From Megachile rotundata (taxonomy: Eukaryota > Arthropoda > Insecta > Hymenoptera > Megachilidae), in the NCBI RefSeq assembly GCF_050947335.1, contig NW_027473608.1, positions 1 through 64,000 on the forward strand: a DNA stretch of 64,000 nucleotides. The letters run 5' to 3'. Each line of letters starts with the position of its first letter. Position 1 is the stretch's first letter. This document shows, one piece after another, positions 29,622 through 45,870 of the stretch. Both the position numbers and the translations under genes were made by a program. The notes under the pieces were generated by a model. It saw only the letters and a program-made list of their open reading frames with translations, did not search any database and was not told the origin of the DNA.

Positions 29622-32497
29622 TAGCCATATTACGCTTATATGATCGATAGAGCGACAATAACTATACTTATTACACTCACTATTATCAATCTAACTCATA
29701 TTATTAACCATATTATGCAGATATGATCGATAGAACGACAATTACTAGACTCATTACTCTTATTATTATCAATCTAACTCATATTATTAGCCACATTATG
29801 CTTATATGATCGATAGTACGACAATTACTATACTCATTACTCTTACTATTATCAATCTAACTCATATTATTAGCCATATTCTGCTTATATGATCGATAGA
29901 ACGACAATTACTATACTTATTACACTCACTATTGTCAATCTAACTCATATTATTAGCCATATTATGCTTATATGATCGATAGAACGACAATTACTATACT
30001 TATTACTCTTATTATTATCAATCTAACTCATATTATTAGCCATATTATGCTTATATGATCGATAGAGCGACAATTACTATACTTATTACACTCACTATTA
30101 TCAATCTAACTCATATTATTAACCATATTATGCAGATATGATCGATAGAACGACAATTACTATACTTATTACACTCACTATTATCAATCTAACTCATATT
30201 ATTAACCATATTATGCAGATATCATCGATAGAACGACAATAACTATACTCATTACTCTTATTATCTATCTAACTCATATTATTAGTCATATTATGCTTAT
30301 ATGATCGATAGTACGACAATTGCTATACTCATTACTCTTACTATTATCAATCTAACTCATATTATTAGCCATATTCTGCTTATATGATCGATAGAACGAC
30401 AATTACTATACTTATTACACTCACTATTATCAATCTAACTCATATTATTAGCCATATTATGCTTATATGATCGATAGAACGACAATTACTATACATGTTA
30501 CTCTCATTATTATCAATCTAACTCATATTATTAGCCATATTACGCTTATATGATCGATAGAGCGACAATAACTATACTTATTACACTCACTATTATCAAT
30601 CTAACTCATATTATTAGCCATATTATGCTTATATGATCGATAGAACGACAATTACTATACATGTTACTCTCATTATTATCAATCTAACTCATATTATTAG
30701 CCATATTACGCTTATATGATCGATAGAGCGACAATAACTATACTTATTACACTCACTATTATCAATCTAACTCATATTATTAACCATATTATGCAGATAT
30801 GATCGATAGAACGACAATTACTATACTTATTACTCTTATTATTATCAATGTAACTCATATTATTGCTATATTATGCTTATATGATCGATAGAACGACATT
30901 TACTAAACTTATTACACACACTATTATCAATCTAACTCATATTATTAGCCATATTATGCTTATATGATCGATAGAACGACAATTACTATACATGTTACTC
31001 TTATTATTATCAATCTAACTCATATTATTAGCCATATTACGCTTATATGATCGATAGAGCGACAATAACTATACTTATTACACTCACTATTATCAATCTA
31101 ACTCATATTATTAACCATATTATGCAGATATGATCGATAGAACGACAATTACTATACTCATTACTCTTATTATTATCAATCTAACTCATATTATTAGCCA
31201 CATTATGCTTATATGATCGATAGAACGTCAATTACTATACTTATTACTCTTATTATTATCATTCTAACTCATATTATTAGCCATATTATGGTCATATGAC
31301 CGATAGAACGACAATTACTATACTTATTACACTCACTATTATCAATCTAACTCATATTATTAACCATATTATGCAGATATGATCGATAGAACGACAATAA
31401 CTATACTCATTACTCTTATTATTATCTATCTAACTCATATTATTAGCCATATTATGCTTATATGATCGATAGAGCGACAATGACTATACTTATTACACTC
31501 ACTATTATCAATCTAACTCATATTATTAACCATATTATGCAGATATGATCGATAGAACGACAAATACTATACTCATTACTCTTATTATTATCAATCTAAC
31601 TCATATTATTAGCCACATTATGCTTATATGATCGATAGTACGACAATTACTATACTCATTACTCTTACTATTATCAATCTAACTCATATTATTAGCCATA
31701 TTCTGCTTATATGATCGATAGAACGACAATTACTATACTTATTACACTCACTATTGTCAATCTAACAATTATTATTAGCCATATTATGGTCATATGACCG
31801 ATAGAACGACAATTACTATACTTATTACACTCACTATTATCAATCTAACTCATATTATTAACCATATTATGCAGATATGATCGATAGAACGACAATAAAT
31901 ATACTCATTACTCTTATTATTATCTATCTAACTCATATTATTAGCCATATTATGCTTATATGATCGATAGAGCGACAATGACTATACTTATTACACTCAC
32001 TATTATCAATCTAACTCATATTATTAACCATATTATGCAGATATGATCGATAGAACGACAATTACTATACTCATTAATCTTATTATTATCAATCTAACTC
32101 ATATTATTAGCCACATTATGCTTATATGATCGATAGTACAACAATTGCTATACTCATTACTCTTACTATTATCAATCTAACTCATATTATTAGCCATATT
32201 CTGCTTATATGATCGATAGAACGACAATTACTATACTTATTACACTCACTATTATCAATCTAACTCATATTATTAGCCATATTATGCTTATATGATCGAT
32301 AGAACGACAATTACTATACATGTTACTCTCATTATTATCAATCTAACTCATATTATTAGCCATATTATGCCTATATGATCGATAGAACGACAATTACTAT
32401 ACATGTTACTCTTATTATTATCAATCTAACTCATATTATTAGCCATATTACGCTTATATGATCGATAGAGCGACAATAACTATACTTATTACACTCA
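28847..32497 (+). repeat. 45-monomer block, first copy (offset 3731)
   Basis: About 3.65 kb repeated at 32578-36228. Shared marks include ATTACACACAC after K (30.9 and 34.6 kb), TAACAATTATTATT (31763 and 35494), AATAAATATAC, and TATGCCTATA (32366 and 36097). It overlaps the 2071 bp duplication, so the two events are nested. Edges are inside monomers and approximate. Confidence 0.88.
29622..31703 (+). repeat. 25-monomer block of 2071 bp, second copy
   Basis: Tandem partner of 27551-29621. It parts from the first copy at about 31704, where a G monomer (ATATTCTGC) replaces an I monomer (ATATTACGC). Confidence 0.86.
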
Positions 32498-32577
32498 CTA
32501 TTATAAATCTAACTCATATTATTAACCATATTATGCTTATATGATCGATAGAGCGACAATTACTATACTTATTACAC

Positions 32578-35500
32578 TCACTATTATCAATCTAACTCAT
32601 ATTATTAGCCATATTATGCTTATATGATCGATAGAACGACAATTACTATACATGTTACTCTTATTATTATCAATCTAACTCATATTATTAGCCATATTAC
32701 GCTTATATGATCGATAGAGCGACAATAACTATACTTATTACACTCACTATTATCAATCTAACTCATATTATTAACCATATTATGCAGATATGATCGATAG
32801 AACGACAATTACTATACTCATTACTCTTATTATTATCAATCTAACTCATATTATTAGCCACATTATGCTTATATGATCGATAGAACGTCAATTACTATAC
32901 TTATTACTCTTATTATTATCATTCTAACTCATATTATTAGCCATATTATGGTCATATGACCGATAGAACGACAATTACTATACTTATTACACTCACTATT
33001 ATCAATCTAACTCATATTATTAACCATATTATGCAGATATGATCGATAGAACGACAATAACTATACTCATTACTCTTATTATTATCTATCTAACTCATAT
33101 TATTAGCCATATTATGCTTATATGATCGATAGAGCGACAATGACTATACTTATTACACTCACTATTATCAATCTAACTCATATTATTAACCATATTATGC
33201 AGATATGATCGATAGAACGACAAATACTATACTCATTACTCTTATTATTATCAATCTAACTCATATTATTAGCCACATTATGCTTATATGATCGATAGTA
33301 CGACAATTACTATACTCATTACTCTTACTATTATCAATCTAACTCATATTATTAGCCATATTACGCTTATATGATCGATAGAGCGACAATAACTATACTT
33401 ATTACACTCACTATTATCAATCTAACTCATATTATTAACCATATTATGCAGATATGATCGATAGAACGACAATTACTAGACTCATTACTCTTATTATTAT
33501 CAATCTAACTCATATTATTAGCCACATTATGCTTATATGATCGATAGTACGACAATTACTATACTCATTACTCTTACTATTATCAATCTAACTCATATTA
33601 TTAGCCATATTCTGCTTATATGATCGATAGAACGACAATTACTATACTTATTACACTCACTATTGTCAATCTAACTCATATTATTAGCCATATTATGCTT
33701 ATATGATCGATAGAACGACAATTACTATACTTATTACTCTTATTATTATCAATCTAACTCATATTATTAGCCATATTATGCTTATATGATCGATAGAGCG
33801 ACAATTACTATACTTATTACACTCACTATTATCAATCTAACTCATATTATTAACCATATTATGCAGATATGATCGATAGAACGACAATTACTATACTTAT
33901 TACACTCACTATTATCAATCTAACTCATATTATTAACCATATTATGCAGATATCATCGATAGAACGACAATAACTATACTCATTACTCTTATTATCTATC
34001 TAACTCATATTATTAGTCATATTATGCTTATATGATCGATAGTACGACAATTGCTATACTCATTACTCTTACTATTATCAATCTAACTCATATTATTAGC
34101 CATATTCTGCTTATATGATCGATAGAACGACAATTACTATACTTATTACACTCACTATTATCAATCTAACTCATATTATTAGCCATATTATGCTTATATG
34201 ATCGATAGAACGACAATTACTATACATGTTACTCTCATTATTATCAATCTAACTCATATTATTAGCCATATTACGCTTATATGATCGATAGAGCGACAAT
34301 AACTATACTTATTACACTCACTATTATCAATCTAACTCATATTATTAGCCATATTATGCTTATATGATCGATAGAACGACAATTACTATACATGTTACTC
34401 TCATTATTATCAATCTAACTCATATTATTAGCCATATTACGCTTATATGATCGATAGAGCGACAATAACTATACTTATTACACTCACTATTATCAATCTA
34501 ACTCATATTATTAACCATATTATGCAGATATGATCGATAGAACGACAATTACTATACTTATTACTCTTATTATTATCAATGTAACTCATATTATTGCTAT
34601 ATTATGCTTATATGATCGATAGAACGACATTTACTAAACTTATTACACACACTATTATCAATCTAACTCATATTATTAGCCATATTATGCTTATATGATC
34701 GATAGAACGACAATTACTATACATGTTACTCTTATTATTATCAATCTAACTCATATTATTAGCCATATTACGCTTATATGATCGATAGAGCGACAATAAC
34801 TATACTTATTACACTCACTATTATCAATCTAACTCATATTATTAACCATATTATGCAGATATGATCGATAGAACGACAATTACTATACTCATTACTCTTA
34901 TTATTATCAATCTAACTCATATTATTAGCCACATTATGCTTATATGATCGATAGAACGTCAATTACTATACTTATTACTCTTATTATTATCATTCTAACT
35001 CATATTATTAGCCATATTATGGTCATATGACCGATAGAACGACAATTACTATACTTATTACACTCACTATTATCAATCTAACTCATATTATTAACCATAT
35101 TATGCAGATATGATCGATAGAACGACAATAACTATACTCATTACTCTTATTATTATCTATCTAACTCATATTATTAGCCATATTATGCTTATATGATCGA
35201 TAGAGCGACAATGACTATACTTATTACACTCACTATTATCAATCTAACTCATATTATTAACCATATTATGCAGATATGATCGATAGAACGACAAATACTA
35301 TACTCATTACTCTTATTATTATCAATCTAACTCATATTATTAGCCACATTATGCTTATATGATCGATAGTACGACAATTACTATACTCATTACTCTTACT
35401 ATTATCAATCTAACTCATATTATTAGCCATATTCTGCTTATATGATCGATAGAACGACAATTACTATACTTATTACACTCACTATTGTCAATCTAACAAT

Positions 35501-36228
35501 TATTATTAGCCATATTATGGTCATATGACCGATAGAACGACAATTACTATACTTATTACACTCACTATTATCAATCTAACTCATATTATTAACCATATTA
35601 TGCAGATATGATCGATAGAACGACAATAAATATACTCATTACTCTTATTATTATCTATCTAACTCATATTATTAGCCATATTATGCTTATATGATCGATA
35701 GAGCGACAATGACTATACTTATTACACTCACTATTATCAATCTAACTCATATTATTAACCATATTATGCAGATATGATCGATAGAACGACAATTACTATA
35801 CTCATTAATCTTATTATTATCAATCTAACTCATATTATTAGCCACATTATGCTTATATGATCGATAGTACAACAATTGCTATACTCATTACTCTTACTAT
35901 TATCAATCTAACTCATATTATTAGCCATATTCTGCTTATATGATCGATAGAACGACAATTACTATACTTATTACACTCACTATTATCAATCTAACTCATA
36001 TTATTAGCCATATTATGCTTATATGATCGATAGAACGACAATTACTATACATGTTACTCTCATTATTATCAATCTAACTCATATTATTAGCCATATTATG
36101 CCTATATGATCGATAGAACGACAATTACTATACATGTTACTCTTATTATTATCAATCTAACTCATATTATTAGCCATATTACGCTTATATGATCGATAGA
36201 GCGACAATAACTATACTTATTACACTCA
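32578..36228 (+). repeat. 45-monomer block, second copy (offset 3731)
   Basis: Tandem partner of 28847-32497. The right edge lies near 36230, where this copy reads ATTACCAATG and the first reads ATTATAAATC. The monomer linking the two copies, about 32524-32606, is an N-like unit not found at that place in either flank. Confidence 0.87.
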
Positions 36229-38619
36229 CTATTACCAATGTAACTCATATTATTAACCATATTATGCAGATATGATCGATAGAACGACAATTACTATACT
36301 TATTACTCTTATTATTATCAATGTAACTCATATTATTGCTATATTATGCTTATATGATCGATAGAACGACATTTACTAAACTTATTACACTCACTATTAT
36401 CAATCTAACTCATATTATTAGCCATATTATGCTTATATGATCGATAGAACGACAATTACTATACATGTTACTCTTATTATTATCAATCTAACTCATATTA
36501 TTAGCCATATTACGCTTATATGATCGATAGAGCGACAATAACTATACTTATTACACTCACTATTATAAATCTAACTCATATTATTAACCATATTATGCTT
36601 ATATGATCGATAGAGCGACAATTACTATACTTATTACACTCACTATTATCAGTCTAACTCATATTATTAACCATATTATGCAGATATGATCGATAGAACG
36701 ACAATTACTATACTCATTACTCTTATTATTATCAATCTAACTCATATTATTAGCCACATTGTGCTTATATGATCGATAGAACGTCAATTACTATACTTAT
36801 TACTCTTATTATTATCATTCTAACTCATATTATTAGCCATATTATGGTCATATGACCGATAGAACGACAATTACTATACTTATTACACTCACTGTTATCA
36901 ATCTAACTCATATTATTAACCATATTATGCAGATATGATCGATAGAACGACAATAACTATACTCATTACTCTTATTATTATCTATCTAACTCATATTATT
37001 AGCCATATTATGCTTATATGATCGATAGAGCGACAATGACTATACTTATTACACTCACTAGTATCAATCTAACTCATATTATTAACCATATTATGCAGAT
37101 ATGATCGATAGAACGACAATTACTATACTCATTACTCTTATTATTATCAATCTAACTCATATTATTAGCCACACTATGCTTATATGATCGATAGTACGAC
37201 AATTGCTATACTCATTACTCTTACTATTATCAATCTAACTCATATTATTAGCCATATTCTGCTTATATGATCGATAGAACGACAATTACTATACTTATTA
37301 CACTCACTATTATCAATCTCTCTCATATTATTAGCCATATTATGCTTATATGATCGATAGAACGACAATTACTATACATATTACTCTTATTATTATCAAT
37401 CTAACTCATATTATTAGCCATATTATGCTAATATGATCGATAGGACGACAATTACTATACTCATTACTGTTATTATTATCAATCTAACTCATATTATTAG
37501 CCATATTATGCTTATATGATCGATAGAACGACAATTACTATACTCATTACTCTTATTATTATCAACGTAACTCATATTATTAGCCATATTATGCTTATAT
37601 GATCGATAGAGCGACAATTACTATACTTATTACACTCACTATTATCAATCTAACTCATATTATTAACCATATTATGCAGATATGATCGATAGAACGACAA
37701 TTACTATACTCATTACTCTTATTATTATCAATCTAACTCATATTATTAGCCATATTATGGTCATATGACCGATAGAACGACACTTACTATACTTATTACA
37801 CTCACTATTATCAATCTAACTCATATTATTAACCATATTATGCAGATATCATCGATAGAACGACAATAACTATACTCATTACTCTTATTATTATCTATCT
37901 AACTCATATTATTAGTCATATTATGCTTATATGATCGGTAGAGCGACAATGACTATACTTATTACACTCACTATTATCAATCTAACTCATATTATTAACC
38001 ATATTATGCAGATATGATCGATAGGACGACAATTACTATACTCATTAATCTTATTATTATCAATCTAACTCATATTATTAGCCACATTATGCTTATATGA
38101 TCGATAGTACGACAATTGCTATACTCATTACTCTTACTATTATCAATCTAACTCATATTATTAGCCATATTCTGCTTATATGATCGATAGAACGACAATT
38201 ACTATACTTATTACACTCACCATTATCAATCTAACTCATATTATTAGCCATATTATGCTTATATGATCGATAGAACGACAATTACTATACATGTTACTCT
38301 CATTATTATCAATCTAACTCATATTATTAGCCATATTACGCTTATATGATCGATAGAGCGACAATAACTATACTTATTACACTCACTATTATCAATCTAA
38401 CTCATATTATTAACCATATTATGCAGATATGATCGATAGAACGACAATTACTATACTTATTACTCTTATTATTATCAATGTAACTCATATTATTGCTATA
38501 TTATGCTTATATGATCGATAGAACGACATTTACTAAACTTATTACACTCACTATTATCAATCTAACTCATATTATTAGCCGTATTATGCTTATATGATCG
38601 ATAGAACGACAATTACTAT
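34678..38619 (+). repeat. 47-monomer block, first copy (offset 7211)
   Basis: About 3.94 kb that recurs at 41889-45830. Matching marks are TAACAATTATT (35494 and 42705), TATGCCTATA (36097 and 43308), K (36338 and 43549), TCTCTCTCAT (37317 and 44528) and AGCCGTATT (38578 and 45789). It overlaps the second 45-monomer copy. Confidence 0.86.
35010..37830 (+). repeat. 34-monomer block (recurs at 11454-14274)
   Basis: Middle-region copy of 11454-14274. The next monomer to the right differs: here it is the ATATCATCG form of D, followed by the AGTC/TCGGTAG form of E, so the sources change at about 37850. Confidence 0.85.
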
Positions 38620-38659
38620 ACATGTTACTCTTATTATTATCAATCTAACTCATATTATT
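37748..38659 (+). repeat. 11-monomer block of 912 bp, copy 1 of 4
   Basis: Order C-D-E-A-F-G-H-I-J-K-H', with the ATATCATCG form of D, the AGTC/TCGGTAG form of E, CACTCACCATT in G and AGCCGTATT in the last monomer. It is followed at 38660 by an I/F chimera (ATATTACGC with GATAGTACG), which also follows copy 3 at 41228. Confidence 0.88.
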
Positions 38660-39403
38660 AGCCATATTACGCTTATATGATCGATAGTACGACAATTACT
38701 ATACTCATTACTCTTACTATTATCAATCTAACTCATATTATTAGCCATATTATGCTTATATGATCGATAGAGCGACAATGACTATACTTATTACACTCAC
38801 TATTATCAATCTAACTCATATTATTAACCATATTATGCAGATATGATCGATAGAACGACAATTACTATACATATTACTCTTATTATTATCAATCTAACTC
38901 ATATTATTAGCCATATTATGCTTATATGATCGATAGAGCGACAATTACTATACTTATTACACTCACTATTATCAATCTAACTCATATTATTAACCATATT
39001 ATGCAGATATGAGCGATAGATCGACAATTACTATACTTATTACACTCACTATTATCAATCTAACTCATATTATTAACCATATTATGCAGATATCATCGAT
39101 AGAACGACAATAACTATACTCATTACTCTTATTATCTATCTAACTCATATTATTAGTCATATTATGCTTATATGATCGATAGAACGACAATTACTATACT
39201 CATTACTCTTATTATTATCAACGTAACTCATATTATTAGCCATATTATGCTTATATGATCGATAGAGCGACAATTACTATACTTATTACACTCACTATTA
39301 TCAATCTAACTCATATTATTAACCATATTATGCAGATATGATCGATAGAACGACAATTACTATACTCATTACTCTTATTATTATCAATCTAACTCATATT
39401 ATT

Positions 39404-40315
39404 AGCCATATTATGGTCATATGACCGATAGAACGACAATTACTATACTTATTACACTCACTATTATCAATCTAACTCATATTATTAACCATATTATGCA
39501 GATATCATCGATAGAACGACAATAACTATACTCATTACTCTTATTATTATCTATCTAACTCATATTATTAGTCATATTATGCTTATATGATCGGTAGAGC
39601 GACAATGACTATACTTATTACACTCACTATTATCAATCTAACTCATATTATTAACCATATTATGCAGATATGATCGATAGGACGACAATTACTATACTCA
39701 TTAATCTTATTATTATCAATCTAACTCATATTATTAGCCACATTATGCTTATATGATCGATAGTACGACAATTGCTATACTCATTACTCTTACTGTTATC
39801 AATCTAACTCATATTATTAGCCATATTCTGCTTATATGATCGATAGAACGACAATTACTATACTTATTACACTCACCATTATCAATCTAACTCATATTAT
39901 TAGCCATATTATGCTTATATGATCGATAGAACGACAATTACTATACATGTTACTCTCATTATTATCAATCTAACTCATATTATTAGCCATATTACGCTTA
40001 TATGATCGATAGAGCGACAATAACTATACTTATTACACTCACTATTATCAATCTAACTCATATTATTAACCATATTATGCAGATATGATCGATAGAACGA
40101 CAATTACTATACTTATTACTCTTATTATTATCAATGTAACTCATATTATTGCTATATTATGCTTATATGATCGATAGAACGACATTTACTAAACTTATTA
40201 CACTCACTATTATCAATCTAACTCATATTATTAGCCGTATTATGCTTATATGATCGATAGAACGACAATTACTATACATGTTACTCTTATTATTATCAAT
40301 CTAACTCATATTATT
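39404..40315 (+). repeat. 11-monomer block of 912 bp, copy 2 of 4
   Basis: Offset 1656 from copy 1 and directly abutting copy 3. It has a private CTTACTGTTATC in its F monomer (near 39790). Copies 2 and 3 form a perfect tandem pair of 912 bp (11 x 83 minus one for K). Confidence 0.88.
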
Positions 40316-41227
40316 AGCCATATTATGGTCATATGACCGATAGAACGACAATTACTATACTTATTACACTCACTATTATCAATCTAACTCATATTATTAA
40401 CCATATTATGCAGATATCATCGATAGAACGACAATAACTATACTCATTACTCTTATTATTATCTATCTAACTCATATTATTAGTCATATTATGCTTATAT
40501 GATCGGTAGAGCGACAATGACTATACTTATTACACTCACTATTATCAATCTAACTCATATTATTAACCATATTATGCAGATATGATCGATAGGACGACAA
40601 TTACTATACTCATTAATCTTATTATTATCAATCTAACTCATATTATTAGCCACATTATGCTTATATGATCGATAGTACGACAATTGCTATACTCATTACT
40701 CTTACTATTATCAATCTAACTCATATTATTAGCCATATTCTGCTTATATGATCGGTAGAACGACAATTACTATACTTATTACACTCACCATTATCAATCT
40801 AACTCATATTATTAGCCATATTATGCTTATATGATCGATAGAACGACAATTACTATACATGTTACTCTCATTATTATCAATCTAACTCATATTATTAGCC
40901 ATATTACGCTTATATGATCGATAGAGCGACAATAACTATACTTATTACACTCACTATTATCAATCTAACTCATATTATTAACCATATTATGCAGATATGA
41001 TCGATAGAACGACAATTACTATACTTATTACTCTTATTATTATCAATGTAACTCATATTATTGCTATATTATGCTTATATGATCGATAGAACGACATTTA
41101 CTAAACTTATTACACTCACTATTATCAATCTAACTCATATTATTAGCCGTATTATGCTTATATGATCGATAGAACGACAATTACTATACATGTTACTCTT
41201 ATTATTATCAATCTAACTCATATTATT
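40316..41227 (+). repeat. 11-monomer block of 912 bp, copy 3 of 4
   Basis: Tandem partner of 39404-40315. It has a private ATCGGTAGAACG in its G monomer (near 40753). The stretch after it, from 41228 to about 41720, matches 38660-39152 with offset 2568. Confidence 0.88.
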
Positions 41228-41888
41228 AGCCATATTACGCTTATATGATCGATAGTACGACAATTACTATACTCATTACTCTTACTATTATCAATCTAAC
41301 TCATATTATTAGCCATATTATGCTTATATGATCGATAGAGCGACAATGACTATACTTATTACACTCACTATTATCAATCTAACTCATATTATTAACCATA
41401 TTATGCAGATATGATCGATAGAACGACAATTACTATACATATTACTCTTATTATTATCAATCTAACTCATATTATTAGCCATATTATGCTTATATGATCG
41501 ATAGAGCGACAATTACTATACTTATTACACTCACTATTATCAATCTAACTCATATTATTAACCATATTATGCAGATATGATCGATAGAACGACAATTACT
41601 ATACTTATTACACTCACTATTATCAATCTAACTCATATTATTAACCATATTATGCAGATATCATCGATAGAACGACAATAACTATACTCATTACTCTTAT
41701 TATCTATCTAACTCATATTATTAGTCATATTATGCTTATATGATCGATAGTACGACAATTGCTATACTCATTACTCTTACTATTATCAATCTAACTCATA
41801 TTATTAGCCATATTCTGCTTATATGATCGATAGAACGACAATTACTATACTAATTACACTCACTATTATCAATCTAACTCATATTATT

Positions 41889-44800
41889 AGCCATATTATG
41901 CTTATATGATCGATAGAACGACAATTACTATACATGTTACTCTCATTATTATCAATCTAACTCATATTATTAGCCATATTACGCTTATATGATCGATAGA
42001 GCGACAATAACTATACTTATTACACTCACTATTATCAATCTAACTCATATTATTAACCATATTATGCAGATATGATCGATAGAACGACAATTACTATACT
42101 CATTGCTCTTATTATTATCAATCTAACTCATATTATTAGCCACATTATGCTTATATGATCGATAGAACGTCAATTACTATACTTATTACTCTTATTATTA
42201 TCATTCTAACTCATATTATTAGCCATATTATGGTCATATGACCGATAGAACGACAATTACTATACTTATTACACTCACTATTATCAATCTAACTCATATT
42301 ATTAACCATATTATGCAGATATGATCGATAGAACGACAATAACTATACTCATTACTCTTATTATTATCTATCTAACTCATATTATTAGCCATATTATGCT
42401 TATATGATCGATAGAGCGACAATGACTATACTTATTACACTCACTATTATCAATCTAACTCATATTATTAACCATATTATGCAGATATGATCGATAGAAC
42501 GACAAATACTATACTCATTACTCTTATTATTATCAATCTAACTCATATTATTAGCCACATTATGCTTATATGATCGATAGTACGACAATTACTATACTCA
42601 TTACTCTTACTATTATCAATCTAACTCATATTATTAGCCATATTCTGCTTATATGATCGATAGAACGACAATTACTATACTTATTACACTCACTATTGTC
42701 AATCTAACAATTATTATTAGCCATATTATGGTCATATGACCGATAGAACGACAATTACTATACTTATTACACTCACTATTATCAATCTAACTCATATTAT
42801 TAACCATATTATGCAGATATGATCGATAGAACGACAATAACTATACTCATTACTCTTATTATTATCTATCTAACTCATATTATTAGCCATATTATGCTTA
42901 TATGATCGATAGAGCGACAATGACTATACTTATTACACTCACTATTATCAATCTAACTCATATTATTAACCATATTATGCAGATATGATCGATAGAACGA
43001 CAATTACTATACTCATTAATCTTATTATTATCAATCTAACTCATATTATTAGCCACATTATGCTTATATGATCGATAGTACAACAATTGCTATACTCATT
43101 ACTCTTACTATTATCAATCTAACTCATATTATTAGCCATATTCTGCTTATATGATCGATAGAACGACAATTACTATACTTATTACACTCACTATTATCAA
43201 TCTAACTCATATTATTAGCCATATTATGCTTATATGATCGATAGAACGACAATTACTATACATGTTACTCTCATTATTATCAATCTAACTCATATTATTA
43301 GCCATATTATGCCTATATGATCGATAGAACGACAATTACTATACATGTTACTCTTATTATTATCAATCTAACTCATATTATTAGCCATATTACGCTTATA
43401 TGATCGATAGAGCGACAATAACTATACTTATTACACTCACTATTATCAATCTAACTCATATTATTAACCATATTATGCAGATATGATCGATAGAACGACA
43501 ATTACTATACTTATTACTCTTATTATTATCAATGTAACTCATATTATTGCTATATTATGCTTATATGATCGATAGAACGACATTTACTAAACTTATTACA
43601 CTCACTATTATCAATCTAACTCATATTATTAGCCATATTATGCTTATATGATCGATAGAACGACAATTACTATACATGTTACTCTTATTATTATCAATCT
43701 AACTCATATTATTAGCCATATTACGCTTATATGATCGATAGAGCGACAATAACTATACTTATTACACTCACTATTATAAATCTAACTCATATTATTAACC
43801 ATATTATGCTTATATGATCGATAGAGCGACAATTACTATACTTATTACACTCACTATTATCAGTCTAACTCATATTATTAACCATATTATGCAGATATGA
43901 TCGATAGAACGACAATTACTATACTCATTACTCTTATTATTATCAATCTAACTCATATTATTAGCCACATTATGCTTATATGATCGATAGAACGTCAATT
44001 ACTATACTTATTACTCTTATTATTATCATTCTAACTCATATTATTAGCCATATTATGGTCATATGACCGATAGAACGACAATTACTATACTTATTACACT
44101 CACTGTTATCAATCAAACTCATATTATTAACCATATTATGCAGATATGATCGATAGAACGACAATAACTATACTCATTACTCTTATTATTATCTATCTAA
44201 CTCATATTATTAGCCATATTATGCTTATATGATCGATAGAGCGACAATGACTATACTTATTACACTCACTATTATCAATCTAACTCATATTATTAACCAT
44301 ATTATGCAGATATGATCGATAGAACGACAATTACTATACTCATTACTCTTATTATTATCAATCTAACTCATATTATTAGCCACACTATGCTTATATGATC
44401 GATAGTACGACAATTGCTATACTCATTACTCTTACTATTATCAATCTAACTCATATTATTAGCCATATTCTGCTTATATGATCGATAAAACGACAATTAC
44501 TATACTTATTACACTCACTATTATCAATCTCTCTCATATTATTAGCCATATTATGCTTATATGATCGATAGAACGACAATTACTATACATATTACTCTTA
44601 TTATTATCAATCTAACTCATATTATTAGCCATATTATGCTAATATGATCGATAGGACGACAATTACTATACTCATTACTGTTATTATTATCAATCTAACT
44701 CATATTATTAGCCATATTATGCTTATATGATCGATAGAACGACAATTACTATACTCATTACTCTTATTATTATCAACGTAACTCATATTATTAGCCATAT

Positions 44801-45830
44801 TATGCTTATATGATCGATAGAGCGACAATTACTATACTTATTACACTCACTATTATCAATCTAACTCATATTATTAACCATATTATGCAGATATGATCGA
44901 TAGAACGACAATTACTATACTCATTACTCTTATTATTATCAATCTAACTCATATTATTAGCCATATTATGGTCATATGACCGATATAACGACAATTACTA
45001 TACTTATTACACTCACTATTATCAATCTAACTCATATTATTAACCATATTATGCAGATATCATCGATAGAACGACAATAACTATACTCATTACTCTTATT
45101 ATTATCTATCTAACTCATATTATTAGTCATATTATGCTTATATGATCGGTAGAGCGACAATGACTATACTTATTACACTCACTATTATCAATCTAACTCA
45201 TATTATTAACCATATTATGCAGATATGATCGATAGAACGACAATTACTATACTCATTAATCTTATTATTATCAATCTAACTCATATTATTAGCCACATTA
45301 TGCTTATATGATCGATAGTACGACAATTGCTATACTCATTACTCTTACTATTATCAATCTAACTCATATTATTAGCCATATTCTGCTTATATGATCGATA
45401 GAACGACAATTACTATACTTATTACACTCACCATTATCAATCTAACTCATATTATTAGCCATATTATGCTTATATGATCGATAGAACGACAATTACTATA
45501 CATGTTACTCTCATTATTATCAATCTAACTCATATTATTAGCCATATTACGCTTATATGATCGATAGAGCGACAATAACTATACTTATTACACTCACTAT
45601 TATCAATCTAACTCATATTATTAACCATATTATGCAGATATGATCGATAGAACGACAATTACTATACTTATTACTCTTATTATTATCAATGTAACTCATA
45701 TTATTGCTATATTATGCTTATATGATCGATAGAACGACATTTACTAAACTTATTACACTCACTATTATCAATCTAACTCATATTATTAGCCGTATTATGC
45801 TTATATGATCGATAGAACGACAATTACTAT
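41889..45830 (+). repeat. 47-monomer block, second copy (offset 7211)
   Basis: Partner of 34678-38619. It carries private changes CATTGCTCTT (near 42104) and CGATAAAACGAC (near 44485). It parts from the first copy at about 45831, where TATACTCATT replaces TATACATGTT. Confidence 0.86.
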
Positions 45831-45870
45831 ACTCATTACTCTTATTATTATCAATCTAACTCATATTATT
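44959..45870 (+). repeat. 11-monomer block of 912 bp, copy 4 of 4
   Basis: Offset 7211 from copy 1, inside the 47-monomer block. The first monomer has a private CGATATAACG. The last 40 bases (from about 45831) differ from the other copies because the block edge falls inside the final monomer. Confidence 0.84.
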
